Of a stretch of DNA of 64,000 nucleotides, positions 9,007 through 16,752 are shown one piece after another. The translations under genes were made by a program, and so were the position numbers. Under the pieces are notes generated by a model. It saw nothing but the letters and a program-made list of their open reading frames with translations, was not told where the DNA came from and ran no database searches. Each line of letters starts with the position of its first letter. The first letter of the stretch is position 1. The DNA comes from an uncultured Bacteroidales bacterium (GTDB lineage Bacteria; Bacteroidota; Bacteroidia; Bacteroidales; Paludibacteraceae). The stretch covers positions 1 through 64,000 of the forward strand of contig CAMIZG010000001.1 of the NCBI GenBank assembly GCA_946403215.1, read 5' to 3'.

Positions 9007-9777
9007 TTATGCAGAGATGATGACATCCATCCCCTCTGCTTGTAGTGGCGCAGCTATCTGCTCCATCTGTTCGCGGCTGATCTTCTCCAATGTCTTGACC
9101 GGTGTGGTGCGGTCGATCACGTATATCATTATCTGCTTGGGTCGTAGTTCGCGCACCGACTTGTACCATGCGTCCAACTCGTCAGGCGTAGTGTTGTCCA
9201 CTGCGCTACCATCAGGTAGCGTGCCCCGTAGGAAGCATGTTTGCAAGGTGAAGTCGCCGTCGAACTGTTGCAGGTAGCCGATGATAGTTTCCACGGTGAG
9301 CTGCTTGTTCACAGGTTGGTCAATAGCACGCATAGTGGTGGTGATTGCACTGTCGAGCTTGAGTATGCGGTTGTCGCAGTGCCGCAGCGCGCGCATTACA
9401 TCCTCCCGCCCCAGTTGCGTGGAATTGGTCAGCACCGACACCTTAGCCGATGGGCAGAGCAGGTCGCGTAACCTGCAGGTGTCCTCGATTATGCCTTCGA
9501 ACTCAGGGTGCAACGTTGGCTCTCCGTTGCCGCTGAAGGTGATCACATCCGGCGTGACTTGTTCGGTCTGGAGCTGCTGCAACTTACACTCCAACGCTTC
9601 GCGTACCTCTGCACGGGTCGGCAGAACAGGGTGAGCAAACGGTTGATTAAAGCCGCACTCGCAATAGATGCAGTCAAACGTGCACAACTTGCCATTTGTC
9701 GGCATCAGGTTCATGCCCAACGATGCACCTAACCGGCGAGAGTGAATAAGACCATAAACAATCTCTGAAAACAGCAT
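9007..9777 (-). CDS. radical SAM protein
   Basis: The 256-aa protein carries the 4Fe-4S radical SAM motif CTFDCIYC (Cys32, Cys36, Cys39) and the SAM-binding glycine motif FSGNGEPTLHPEF. The overall pattern matches a widespread short radical SAM family with no SPASM domain and no assigned reaction. It is transcribed from a promoter interleaved with that of the divergent guanine deaminase gene, and leads into the glycosyltransferase gene. Confidence 0.85.
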   Translation of the reverse strand: MLFSEIVYGLIHSRRLGASLGMNLMPTNGKLCTFDCIYCECGFNQPFAHPVLPTRAEVREALECKLQQLQTEQVTPDVITFSGNGEPTLHPEFEGIIEDTCRLRDLLCPSAKVSVLTNSTQLGREDVMRALRHCDNRILKLDSAITTTMRAIDQPVNKQLTVETIIGYLQQFDGDFTLQTCFLRGTLPDGSAVDNTTPDELDAWYKSVRELRPKQIMIYVIDRTTPVKTLEKISREQMEQIAAPLQAEGMDVIISA

Positions 9778-9827
9778 AATTCTCCGTATATTGTGTTAAA
9801 TATGAATTCTTTTTTATATTTTGACCA

Positions 9828-9859
9828 CAAAGATAGCGAAAAATTTGCAAATTTGCAAA
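9828..9859 (-). promoter_or_regulatory. promoter of the radical SAM/glycosyltransferase unit
   Basis: On the minus strand TATCTTTG (9828-9835) and TTTG (9856-9859) are 20 bp apart. It overlaps the plus-strand promoter of guaD within a palindromic TTTGCAAATTTGCAAA block. Confidence 0.75.
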
Positions 9860-9875
9860 AAAATGTGTATCTTTG
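9844..9875 (+). promoter_or_regulatory. promoter of guaD
   Basis: TTTG at 9844-9847 and TATCTTTG at 9868-9875, 20 bp apart. It shares its upstream element region with the divergent minus-strand promoter. Confidence 0.75.
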
Positions 9876-9926
9876 TATCCGAAATATGCAAATTTTCCAA
9901 TTTTCAAACTTTCAAGTCGTAATACC

Positions 9927-11192
9927 ATGCAAATCTATAAGGCAAATATCCTCTTCACGAAAGAGCGTACGCAGTTTGATGTTATTCCCAATGGTTATAT
10001 TGCTGTTGATGGTGGCAAGGTGGTCGGTGTGTATGAGCAGTTGCCAGCCTCTTTGGCTGGTCAGCCCATAACGGATTATGGCGACAAGTTGCTTATTCCG
10101 GCCATGTGTGACATGCACGTGCATGCACCGCAGTACCGCAATCAGGGTATAGCTATGGATCTTGAGCTTCTTCCGTGGTTGCAAAACTATACTTTCCCCG
10201 AGGAGAGCAAGTATGTAGATACGGCGTATGCCGAGCGGATGTACCGCCGTTTTGTGCGTGACTTGTGGCGTTTCGGCACGATGCGTACTGTAGCCTTTGC
10301 TACGGTTCATCGCGACAGCACGCGCTTGTTGATGAACCTGTTCCGCGAAGCTGGCATGAGCGCACATGTGGGCAAGGTAGATATGAACCGCAACTGCCCG
10401 GATGCGCTCTGTGAGACAGTGGAGGACGCTATTCGCGATAACGAAGCACTCATCGCCGATTGCACTGAACCGGACGCTTTGGTCAGGCCAATCATCACGC
10501 CACGCTTCGTGCCCTCTTGTACGCCCGAGCTGCTGCAAGCCTGTGGTGACCTGGCTCGCAAGCATCATTTGCCTGTACAGTCACACTTGTCCGAGAACCG
10601 CAGCGAGATAGCCTGGGTGCAAGAACTTGAACCCGATAGCCGCAACTATGGTGATGCGTACCGCCGTTATGGCCTGTTCGGCGATACACCGACAATCATG
10701 GCGCACTGCGTATGGACGGAGGGAGAGGAACTCGAGTTGATGCGCGAGAAGCAAGTCATGGTAGCTCACTGCCCGACTAGTAACCTTAATCTGTCCTCGG
10801 GCACGGCACCTATACGCGTGTTCCTCAATCAGGGTGTACCTGTCGGCTTGGGTAGTGACATCAGCGGAGGACACGACTTGAGCATCTTCAAGATGATGGT
10901 TTATGCGATTCAGGTAAGCAAGATGCTCTATTGCCAAGATAAGTCGTTGCCTTTCCTTACCCTATCCGAAGTATTCTGGGTTGCCACCAAGTCAGCCGGA
11001 CAATTCTTTGGCAAAGTGGGTAGTTTTGAGCCGGGTTACGAGTTCGATGCGCTGGTTGTTGATGATTGTTCACTCAACCTCGACAACTATAGTCTGCTTC
11101 ACCGTCTGGAGCGTTTCATATACCTCGGTGACGACCGGCAGATTGTTCATCGCTTCTGTCGAGGCAAAGAGATACTTGAACCCCGTGTTTAA
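9927..11192 (+). CDS. guaD: guanine deaminase
   Basis: GuaD deaminates guanine to xanthine in purine salvage. The 421-aa amidohydrolase-fold protein shows the metal-binding CDMHVHAPQ near residue 65, a QSHLSEN histidine, an IMAHCVWT histidine, VAHCPTSNLNLSSG and the LGSDISGG aspartate. The HVHAPQY and SDISGG forms are typical of guanine deaminase rather than chlorohydrolases. The start at 9927 is the first ATG downstream of the promoter that gives the family N-terminus. It ends before a bidirectional terminator shared with rpsO. Confidence 0.92.
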   Translation: MQIYKANILFTKERTQFDVIPNGYIAVDGGKVVGVYEQLPASLAGQPITDYGDKLLIPAMCDMHVHAPQYRNQGIAMDLELLPWLQNYTFPEESKYVDTAYAERMYRRFVRDLWRFGTMRTVAFATVHRDSTRLLMNLFREAGMSAHVGKVDMNRNCPDALCETVEDAIRDNEALIADCTEPDALVRPIITPRFVPSCTPELLQACGDLARKHHLPVQSHLSENRSEIAWVQELEPDSRNYGDAYRRYGLFGDTPTIMAHCVWTEGEELELMREKQVMVAHCPTSNLNLSSGTAPIRVFLNQGVPVGLGSDISGGHDLSIFKMMVYAIQVSKMLYCQDKSLPFLTLSEVFWVATKSAGQFFGKVGSFEPGYEFDALVVDDCSLNLDNYSLLHRLERFIYLGDDRQIVHRFCRGKEILEPRV

Positions 11193-11208
11193 TACGATGT
11201 GGAATAGA

Positions 11209-11236
11209 AAAGGAGTGGCGATTGCCACTCCTTCGT
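11209..11236. terminator. bidirectional terminator between guaD and rpsO
   Basis: Stem AAGGAGTGGC/GCCACTCCTT with loop GATT, an A-run on the left and a short T-rich run on the right. It serves two converging genes. Confidence 0.85.
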
Positions 11237-11244
11237 TTTGCAGA

Positions 11245-11514
11245 TCACTTACGGATACCCAGTTCCTTAATCAGTGCACGATACTTCTCGATGTCCTTAG
11301 CCTTCAAGTAGTCGAGCAAACGACGACGCTTACCAACGAGGTTGGTCAAGGCGCGCTCTGTGCCGAAATCCTTGCGGTTCAGCTTCAGGTGCTCGGTGAG
11401 GTGATTGATGCGGAAAGTGAACAATGCGATTTGACCTTCGGTCGAACCTGTGTCCTGAGCGCTCTTGCCAAACTTGGCAAAAAGCTCTGCTTTTTTCTCT
11501 GATGTCAAATACAT
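11245..11514 (-). CDS. rpsO: 30S ribosomal protein S15
   Basis: The 89-aa protein is full length and shows the S15 core: TGSTEGQIALFTFRINHLTEHLK and GKRRRLLDYLK near the C-terminus. S15 binds the central domain of 16S rRNA early in assembly. It is monocistronic between a bidirectional terminator and its own promoter, with a leader of about 95 nt that holds a hairpin. Confidence 0.98.
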   Translation of the reverse strand: MYLTSEKKAELFAKFGKSAQDTGSTEGQIALFTFRINHLTEHLKLNRKDFGTERALTNLVGKRRRLLDYLKAKDIEKYRALIKELGIRK

Positions 11515-11610
11515 GACTTGTAGAATATTTGAAGTTTAACAATCACAGCAATGCAGTATCACTCGGGTAACAACATCGCTGCATTTATGCTCCCTCTTTT
11601 CTGGGAAAGC
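11515..11610 (-). promoter_or_regulatory. rpsO leader with hairpin
   Basis: On the transcribed strand AATGCAG and CTGCATT (11550-11585) can form a 7-bp closing stem around a 22-nt interior. S15 represses its own mRNA in several phyla, so autoregulation is plausible but not shown here. Confidence 0.45.
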
Positions 11611-11615
11611 AGCTG

Positions 11616-11647
11616 CAAAGGTAAGCAAAAAATCCCATTAATGCAAA
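11616..11647 (-). promoter_or_regulatory. promoter of rpsO
   Basis: Minus-strand TACCTTTG (11616-11623) and TTTG (11644-11647) with 20 bp between. The remaining sequence up to the AraC gene holds only that gene's -7 box. Confidence 0.8.
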
Positions 11648-11883
11648 TATTTTAGCAAAAAAGTGCACCCGGATGCGTTTTTTATTATCTTTTGACACAT
11701 TTCGTAGCCAAAACGTCTCATTTCCCGCAGATGAAATAGATGCCTTATATTCCACCAAATACCGGCTGAGTAACTTGATTGCGCGCTTTGCGTTTTTTTT
11801 AAGCCTATCTTACAAAAAGTATATTTTTTGCCGGCTAAATGCACTTTTCTTTAAGAATGCTATTAAAAATCGAAATATTTTTG

Positions 11884-11891
11884 TATCTTTG
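11884..11891 (+). promoter_or_regulatory. -7 box upstream of the AraC-family gene
   Basis: TATCTTTG lies 48 bp upstream of the start codon. No convincing TTTG box is seen at 20 bp spacing, which would fit an activator-dependent promoter. Confidence 0.55.
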
Positions 11892-11939
11892 TGCTCGCTA
11901 TAAACAATCGCGTGTTGTCACTATCTAATTACTACGCAT

Positions 11940-12785
11940 ATGCAAGATAATACTATTCCCTTGTTGGACTGCCCGAAGGACTACCTGATTGGCGATGCCA
12001 GTGGTAAAATTATGAATGAGTACGGTCGTTTCCCGTGTAAGATTCAGTGCACCGTGTATGCTGTCCTGGCGCGTGGTACCGCCAAGGCAACTATCAACGT
12101 AACCCAGTACGACTTCCATCAGAACGATGCGTTGCTGCTGGAGTCCGGTTCGTTCCTGCTGATTCACGAATTCTCGGAGGATGCGCTGGTGTATTATGTG
12201 CTGTTCAGCTCGTCGTTTATGGAGAAGAACACGTTCCAGACTCGTCTGACAGTCAATGCCATGCATATGCACTCGCCTATTGTTACGTTGACGGCCGAGC
12301 AGGCGGGTATCATGGTTAGCACATGCAAACTGCTCATTGACGCCACCAACTGCACACCATCGCTGCTCAACACGGAGAAGATGGTCAATGTGTATAATAT
12401 CTTCCAGATGACCTTCAATGGCTTCTTCCGTGCTCAATCTGACACCACGCTTCGTCCGCAGGATCGCAAGAACGAGATTTACTACGAGTATTGCAATCTT
12501 GTGCTCAAGCATTACCACGAGTGGCATCATGTATCCAAATATGCCGAAATGATGCACATCACTCTGCCGCACCTTTGCGCTACCATCAAGCAGGTAAGCG
12601 ACAAGACTGCCGGTGACTTGATTGTAGAGGCCATCATCACCGATGCCAAGGCCAAGCTTAAGCTCACGAATTTGCAGGTGAAGGAGATCGCGCTGTCATT
12701 AGGCTTCGACAATGTGGCGTTCTTCAACCGTTTCTTCAAAACCCACACCACGGTCACTCCGAAGGCCTATCGCTTGATGGTGTGA
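11940..12785 (+). CDS. AraC-family transcriptional regulator
   Basis: The 281-aa protein has an N-terminal cupin-like sensing region (to about residue 165) and a C-terminal double helix-turn-helix (about 190-281), recognised by the second-helix signature LTNLQVKEIALSLGFDNVAFFNRFFKTHTTVTPKAYR. It is predicted to bind DNA as a dimer; ligand and targets are unknown. The gene lies 31 bp upstream of miaB on the same strand, so the two may share a transcript. Confidence 0.9.
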   Translation: MQDNTIPLLDCPKDYLIGDASGKIMNEYGRFPCKIQCTVYAVLARGTAKATINVTQYDFHQNDALLLESGSFLLIHEFSEDALVYYVLFSSSFMEKNTFQTRLTVNAMHMHSPIVTLTAEQAGIMVSTCKLLIDATNCTPSLLNTEKMVNVYNIFQMTFNGFFRAQSDTTLRPQDRKNEIYYEYCNLVLKHYHEWHHVSKYAEMMHITLPHLCATIKQVSDKTAGDLIVEAIITDAKAKLKLTNLQVKEIALSLGFDNVAFFNRFFKTHTTVTPKAYRLMV

Positions 12786-12816
12786 GAGTTCAACCTTCCA
12801 ATCTGGAATACTTCAA

Positions 12817-14166
12817 ATGGCAAAGACCTTCTATATCGAAACCTACGGCTGTCAGATGAATGTGGCTGACAGTGAGGTGGTAGCTGCCATCATGCAGACC
12901 ACTGATGCCGAGTACACAGACGACATTACCCAAGCCGACATTATCCTGCTCAACACTTGCTCCATCCGCGACAATGCCGAGCAACGCGTGTTGCATCGCT
13001 TGCAAGAGCTTGCGGGTGGCAAGCGCGCCAAACGCTGCCTGATAGGTGTAATAGGCTGTATGGCTGAGCGTATGGGCGAGAAGTTGTTGCGCGACTATAA
13101 AGTGGATTTTGTGGCCTGCCCCGATGCCTATCTCGACCTGCCTAACTTGCTCGCGCAATGCGAGGCCGGTCATCAGGCTATCAATGTTGAGCTCAGCACC
13201 ACTGAGACCTATGCTCAGGTTCTTCCTGCCCGATTGGGCAAGCAGATATCCGGCTTCGTGAGTATCATGCGCGGATGCAACAACTTCTGCTCCTACTGCG
13301 TTGTTCCTTATACTCGCGGGCGCGAGCGCTCGCGCGACGTGGAAAGCATTCTCAATGAGGTGCTCGATCTCCAGCGCCGCGGCTACAAGGAGGTGACTCT
13401 GCTGGGGCAGAATGTTAACTCCTACCGTTGGGAGAGAAATAACCAAATGATAAATGGTACATGTCAAAATGGTAAATGTATCGACTTCGCTGATCTGTTG
13501 CAGATCGTTGCAACCGCTGTGCCCGCAATGCGCATTCGCTTCACCACTTCGCATCCCAAAGACATGAGCGACAAAACGCTGCAAGTAATTGCGGATAATG
13601 CCAATATCTGCAAGTTCATCCATCTTCCTGTGCAAAGCGGCAGCAACAAGATTCTCAAACTCATGAACCGCAAATACACGCGTGAGTGGTATCTTGAGCG
13701 TATTGCTGCTATCCGGCGCATTTTGCCTGATGCCGCTATCGGTACGGATGTATTTTGTGGCTTTCATGACGAGACGCTCGAAGATCATGCGCAGACGCTA
13801 TCTCTGATGCGCGAGGTGGGGTTTGACACTGCGTTTATGTTCAAGTATTCCGAGCGACCGGGTACCTATGCGCATCGGCACTTGCCCGATAATGTCAGCG
13901 AGGAGGAGAAAGTGCGTCGACTCAATGAGATAATCGCTCTGCAGAACACCCTTTCGCTCGAATCGAATCAGCGCGAAGTGGGCAAAGTGGTTGAGGTGCT
14001 GGTGGAAGGATACTCCAGGCGTAGCCACGATGACATGTTTGGACGTACATCACAGTACAAGACTGTCGTATTCCCGCGACAAGGAAGACACATCGGTGAG
14101 CTCGTCAAGGTTAGAATAATATCCGCTTCTGCTGCCACACTCAAAGGTGAACTGGTCGGAGAATAG
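12817..14166 (+). CDS. miaB: tRNA-2-methylthio-N6-dimethylallyladenosine synthase
   Basis: MiaB adds a methylthio group to i6A37 of tRNAs that read UNN codons. The 449-aa protein has the UPF0004 domain with Cys12 (YGCQMN), Cys48 (NTCSIR) and a third Cys in GCMAER, the radical SAM motif GCNNFCSYCVVPYTRG and a C-terminal TRAM domain. An unusual Asn/Gln-rich loop at about residues 209-221 is encoded by a heptamer array (13441-13479) of the same family found between genes. The partner enzyme gene miaA is at 52 kb, and two substrate-type tRNAs (Cys, Ser) are also in the window. Confidence 0.97.
   Translation: MAKTFYIETYGCQMNVADSEVVAAIMQTTDAEYTDDITQADIILLNTCSIRDNAEQRVLHRLQELAGGKRAKRCLIGVIGCMAERMGEKLLRDYKVDFVACPDAYLDLPNLLAQCEAGHQAINVELSTTETYAQVLPARLGKQISGFVSIMRGCNNFCSYCVVPYTRGRERSRDVESILNEVLDLQRRGYKEVTLLGQNVNSYRWERNNQMINGTCQNGKCIDFADLLQIVATAVPAMRIRFTTSHPKDMSDKTLQVIADNANICKFIHLPVQSGSNKILKLMNRKYTREWYLERIAAIRRILPDAAIGTDVFCGFHDETLEDHAQTLSLMREVGFDTAFMFKYSERPGTYAHRHLPDNVSEEEKVRRLNEIIALQNTLSLESNQREVGKVVEVLVEGYSRRSHDDMFGRTSQYKTVVFPRQGRHIGELVKVRIISASAATLKGELVGE
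13441..13479 (+). repeat. heptamer array inside miaB
   Basis: Units CCAAATG, ATAAATG, GTACATG, TCAAAATG and GTAAATG run in frame through a loop between the radical SAM core strands. The core is the YAAATG family seen between genes elsewhere. Confidence 0.75.
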
Positions 14167-14268
14167 AAAAAAATGTGGTGATTTTTCACATTCCGTGTGC
14201 CCCTAAATGCCGATTTTGACCAAAAAATGCAAAAAAAAACAAAAAAAGTGCATTTTTTTTGAAAAATA

Positions 14269-14300
14269 TTTGCATATTTAAAATATTTATATTACCTTTG
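14269..14300 (+). promoter_or_regulatory. promoter of the 53-aa protein and greA
   Basis: TTTG (14269-14272), 20 bp, TACCTTTG (14293-14300). Transcription would begin near 14307, leaving an approximately 180-nt leader before the first small gene. Confidence 0.8.
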
Positions 14301-14306
14301 CACCGA

Positions 14307-14487
14307 AAACAAATAAAATTTTCATAGTTAAGGTTTAGGTTTAATGGCAACAGGAGGCTGGGAAGTTTCCTGTTGTTTTTAGAACCAAAAGAAAATTTGC
14401 CTGGCTGTGAAGACTTTTTTGTTTTGTGTTTTGATACGTAAAAAGTCAACGATGCAAGCATTTGCATCGCTTTAATATATTTGAGTT
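14307..14487 (+). promoter_or_regulatory. long structured leader upstream of the 53-aa gene
   Basis: Contains a terminator-like hairpin CAACAGGA/TCCTGTTG (14348-14375) followed by five T, a possible GACTTTTT/AAAAAGTC stem, and a perfect hairpin CGATGCAA-GCAT-TTGCATCG (14450-14469) 18 nt before the start codon. The arrangement resembles an attenuator or cis-regulatory RNA; no known riboswitch consensus was recognised. Confidence 0.5.
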
Positions 14488-14649
14488 ATGGCAAAGAAAA
14501 AGGCAAAAGCGAAGACGGTCGAACAATATAGAATCATTAAGCCGTCGGCAAGCGCACCGGCTGTAGAGGAAGTGTTGTTTGACTTGAGCGAACCCGATGA
14601 ATTTCGGAAGGCCTTCCTTGCCGCTGAAATCTTGAATAGGAAATACTAA
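14488..14649 (+). CDS. small basic hypothetical protein (53 aa)
   Basis: ATG at 14488 opens a 53-codon frame with a Lys-rich start (MAKKKAKAKT) and an acidic middle (DLSEPDEFRKAF), ending NRKY. No function is recognised; the composition, position in front of greA (43 bp gap) and a strong promoter behind a long leader argue for a real gene. It has no signal peptide or membrane segment. It may be a conserved Bacteroidales protein, but this could not be checked here. Confidence 0.7.
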   Translation: MAKKKAKAKTVEQYRIIKPSASAPAVEEVLFDLSEPDEFRKAFLAAEILNRKY

Positions 14650-14691
14650 GGAAATTTCCAACCGCTACAGAAAATAAATCAAATAGCATAT

Positions 14692-15162
14692 ATGGCAACA
14701 ACTTACATGACTGCAGATGGTCTGCAAAAACTGAAAGAAGAGCTGTCGTTTCTTGAGAGCGTTGAGCGCCCGCGTGTGATTGCGGCTATCGCCGAGGCAC
14801 GTGACAAAGGTGACCTTAGCGAGAATGCCGAGTACGATGCAGCGAAGGAGGAACAAGGACATTTGGAAACACGCATTGCTATCCTCAAAAGCAAAATTGT
14901 CGATGCGCGTATCATTGATGAAACAGCTATCAACACCGACGAGGTACAGATCCTCACCCGCGTACGTGTACGTAATAAAAGGAATGGTGCGGAGAAAGTG
15001 TATCAGATCGTAACCGAAGGCGAAGCCAATATCGCCGAAGGCAAGATCGCATCTACTACACCTATAGCCAAAGGTCTGCTCGGCAAGAAAGTAGGCGAGG
15101 TTGCGCAAGTATCTGTGCCGGCTGGTATCTTGGAACTTGAAGTGCTCGAGATTTCACTCTAA
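14692..15162 (+). CDS. greA: transcription elongation factor GreA
   Basis: GreA rescues backtracked RNA polymerase by stimulating transcript cleavage. The 156-aa protein is full length, with the N-terminal coiled coil (GLQKLKEELSFLESVERPRV), the acidic tip region GDLSENAEYDAAKEEQG and the C-terminal FKBP-like domain ending in SVPAGILELEVLEISL. It lies between the 53-aa gene and a HIT-family gene, all on the plus strand. Confidence 0.97.
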   Translation: MATTYMTADGLQKLKEELSFLESVERPRVIAAIAEARDKGDLSENAEYDAAKEEQGHLETRIAILKSKIVDARIIDETAINTDEVQILTRVRVRNKRNGAEKVYQIVTEGEANIAEGKIASTTPIAKGLLGKKVGEVAQVSVPAGILELEVLEISL

Positions 15163-15198
15163 TCGTCAATTACAAATCTGCAAAATCTTCGAATTCCC

Positions 15199-15606
15199 AT
15201 GACACTATTCACGCACATCATCAATGGCGATATCCCCAGCTTCAAGGTGGCAGAAAGCGAGCATTGCTACGCATTCCTTGACATCAATCCGCTAATGAAA
15301 GGGCACACGCTGGTAGTACCCAAACTGCGCGAACCCGAAGCCGATTACATCTTCGACCTCGACGACGATCTGCTGGCTAACCTCATGGTTTTTGCCAAGA
15401 GAGTAGCTGCCGGTATAAAGAAAGCCACCGGATGCAAACGCGTAGGCGTGGCTGTGTTGGGCATGGAGGTTAACCATGTGCACATTCATCTCGTGCCCAT
15501 GAACTCGGAGCGAGATATGTCGTTCACCAACCCCAAGCTTCAGTTGCATACTGAAGAGATGGCCGAGATAGCCAACTCCATCGCACAAGCGATTGACCCT
15601 GTATAA
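15199..15606 (+). CDS. HIT-family nucleotide hydrolase
   Basis: The 135-aa protein starts with TLFTHIINGDIPSFKVAES and carries the histidine triad HVHIHLVP. Members hydrolyse adenosine phosphoramidates and related nucleotides (Hint-type). It lies 36 bp after greA and just before mreB. Confidence 0.93.
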   Translation: MTLFTHIINGDIPSFKVAESEHCYAFLDINPLMKGHTLVVPKLREPEADYIFDLDDDLLANLMVFAKRVAAGIKKATGCKRVGVAVLGMEVNHVHIHLVPMNSERDMSFTNPKLQLHTEEMAEIANSIAQAIDPV

Positions 15607-15624
15607 TCTTTAATCATCAACATT

Positions 15625-15641
15625 ATAAACGTAACGTTTAT
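15625..15641. promoter_or_regulatory. inverted repeat overlapping the mreB start codon
   Basis: ATAAACGT-A-ACGTTTAT is a perfect 8+1+8 palindrome; its last two bases are the AT of the mreB ATG. The one-base centre suits a protein-binding site better than an RNA hairpin. Confidence 0.5.
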
Positions 15642-16659
15642 GGCTTTTTTATCCTTTACGCAAGAAATTGCAATCGACCTCGGCACAGCCAACACCCTCA
15701 TTATGTATGAGGATCAAATTGTGGTTAACGAGCCCAGTGTGGTAGCTATATCTGTGGCGGACAACAAGTGCTTAGCTGTAGGCCGCAAAGCGCAACAGAT
15801 GATTGGCCGCGGCAGTCAGCAGATCCGTACCGTTCGTCCTCTCAAGGAAGGCGTTATTGCCGACTTCCAGGCCTGCGAGATGATGATCCGCGGACTCATC
15901 AAAATGATCCCGCAAAAGAACAAACTCTTCACACCTGCCATCCGAATGGTAGTAGGTATTCCTTCGGGTTGTACCGAAGTCGAGATCCGTGCTGTACGCG
16001 ACAGTTGCGAACATGCCGGCGGACGTGAGATCTATATGCTCTACGAACCGATGGCAGCCGCTATTGGTATCGGTGTGGATGTTGAAGCACCGAAAGGTTG
16101 TATGGTCGTTGATATAGGTGGTGGTACAACCGAGATCGCTGTTATCTCCCTCGGCGGTATTGTCGCAAACAAATCTATCAAGACTGCCGGTGACGACTTC
16201 AACCGTGACATCATCGACTTCATGAGCCGCATGCACAATATGCGTATCGACGAACCGACAGCCGAGCGTATCAAGATCGCCGTTGGTGCAGCTCTCCCCG
16301 AACTTGAAGAAGCACCCGAGGACTACCTCGTAACAGGTCCTAACAAAGTCACCGCTCTGCCGATGAAGGTGCTCGTAAGCTATCAGGAGATTGCCCACTG
16401 CCTCGAAAAATCCGTTTCGCGTATTGAGCAGGCTGTACTCGCCGCACTCGAATCCACGCCTTCGGAGCTCTACGCCGATATCGTGGAGCGCGGTATCTAC
16501 CTCGCTGGTGGTGGTGCTATGTTGCACGGTCTGGCCAAACGTCTGCAGGACAAGATTACCATCCCGTTCCACGTAGCCGAAGATCCGCTTCTCTCCGTGG
16601 CACGCGGTGCCGGCATCGCCCTCAAGAACTACGACCGTTTCGGCTTCCTGATCCGCTAA
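15640..16659 (+). CDS. mreB: rod shape-determining protein MreB
   Basis: MreB is the actin-like filament protein that directs lateral wall synthesis at the inner membrane. The 339-aa protein shows the phosphate-1 loop IDLGTANTLI, the phosphate-2 segment VVDIGGGTTEIAVISLGG and the C-terminal adenosine motif LAGGGAML. It opens the mreB-mreC-mreD-PBP2-rodA cluster, so this organism is probably rod-shaped or ovoid. Confidence 0.98.
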   Translation: MAFLSFTQEIAIDLGTANTLIMYEDQIVVNEPSVVAISVADNKCLAVGRKAQQMIGRGSQQIRTVRPLKEGVIADFQACEMMIRGLIKMIPQKNKLFTPAIRMVVGIPSGCTEVEIRAVRDSCEHAGGREIYMLYEPMAAAIGIGVDVEAPKGCMVVDIGGGTTEIAVISLGGIVANKSIKTAGDDFNRDIIDFMSRMHNMRIDEPTAERIKIAVGAALPELEEAPEDYLVTGPNKVTALPMKVLVSYQEIAHCLEKSVSRIEQAVLAALESTPSELYADIVERGIYLAGGGAMLHGLAKRLQDKITIPFHVAEDPLLSVARGAGIALKNYDRFGFLIR

Positions 16660-16716
16660 ATCATTTTGACATTTATTCATTTACTATTTACAATTCAAGC
16701 AACTCGAAATAACTCC

Positions 16717-16750
16717 AATTGTAAATTGTAAATTGTCAAATTGTAAATTG
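16717..16750. repeat. heptamer array between mreB and mreC
   Basis: AATTGTA units (AATTGTA, AATTGTA, AATTGTC, AAATTGTA, AATTG) end two bases before the mreC ATG. Confidence 0.8.
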
Positions 16751-16752
16751 TT

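Noticed and set aside
14348..14380. Plain terminator of miaB
   Set aside because: The hairpin lies downstream of a consensus promoter for the next unit, so it is better described as part of that unit's leader, although a terminator role for miaB readthrough cannot be excluded.
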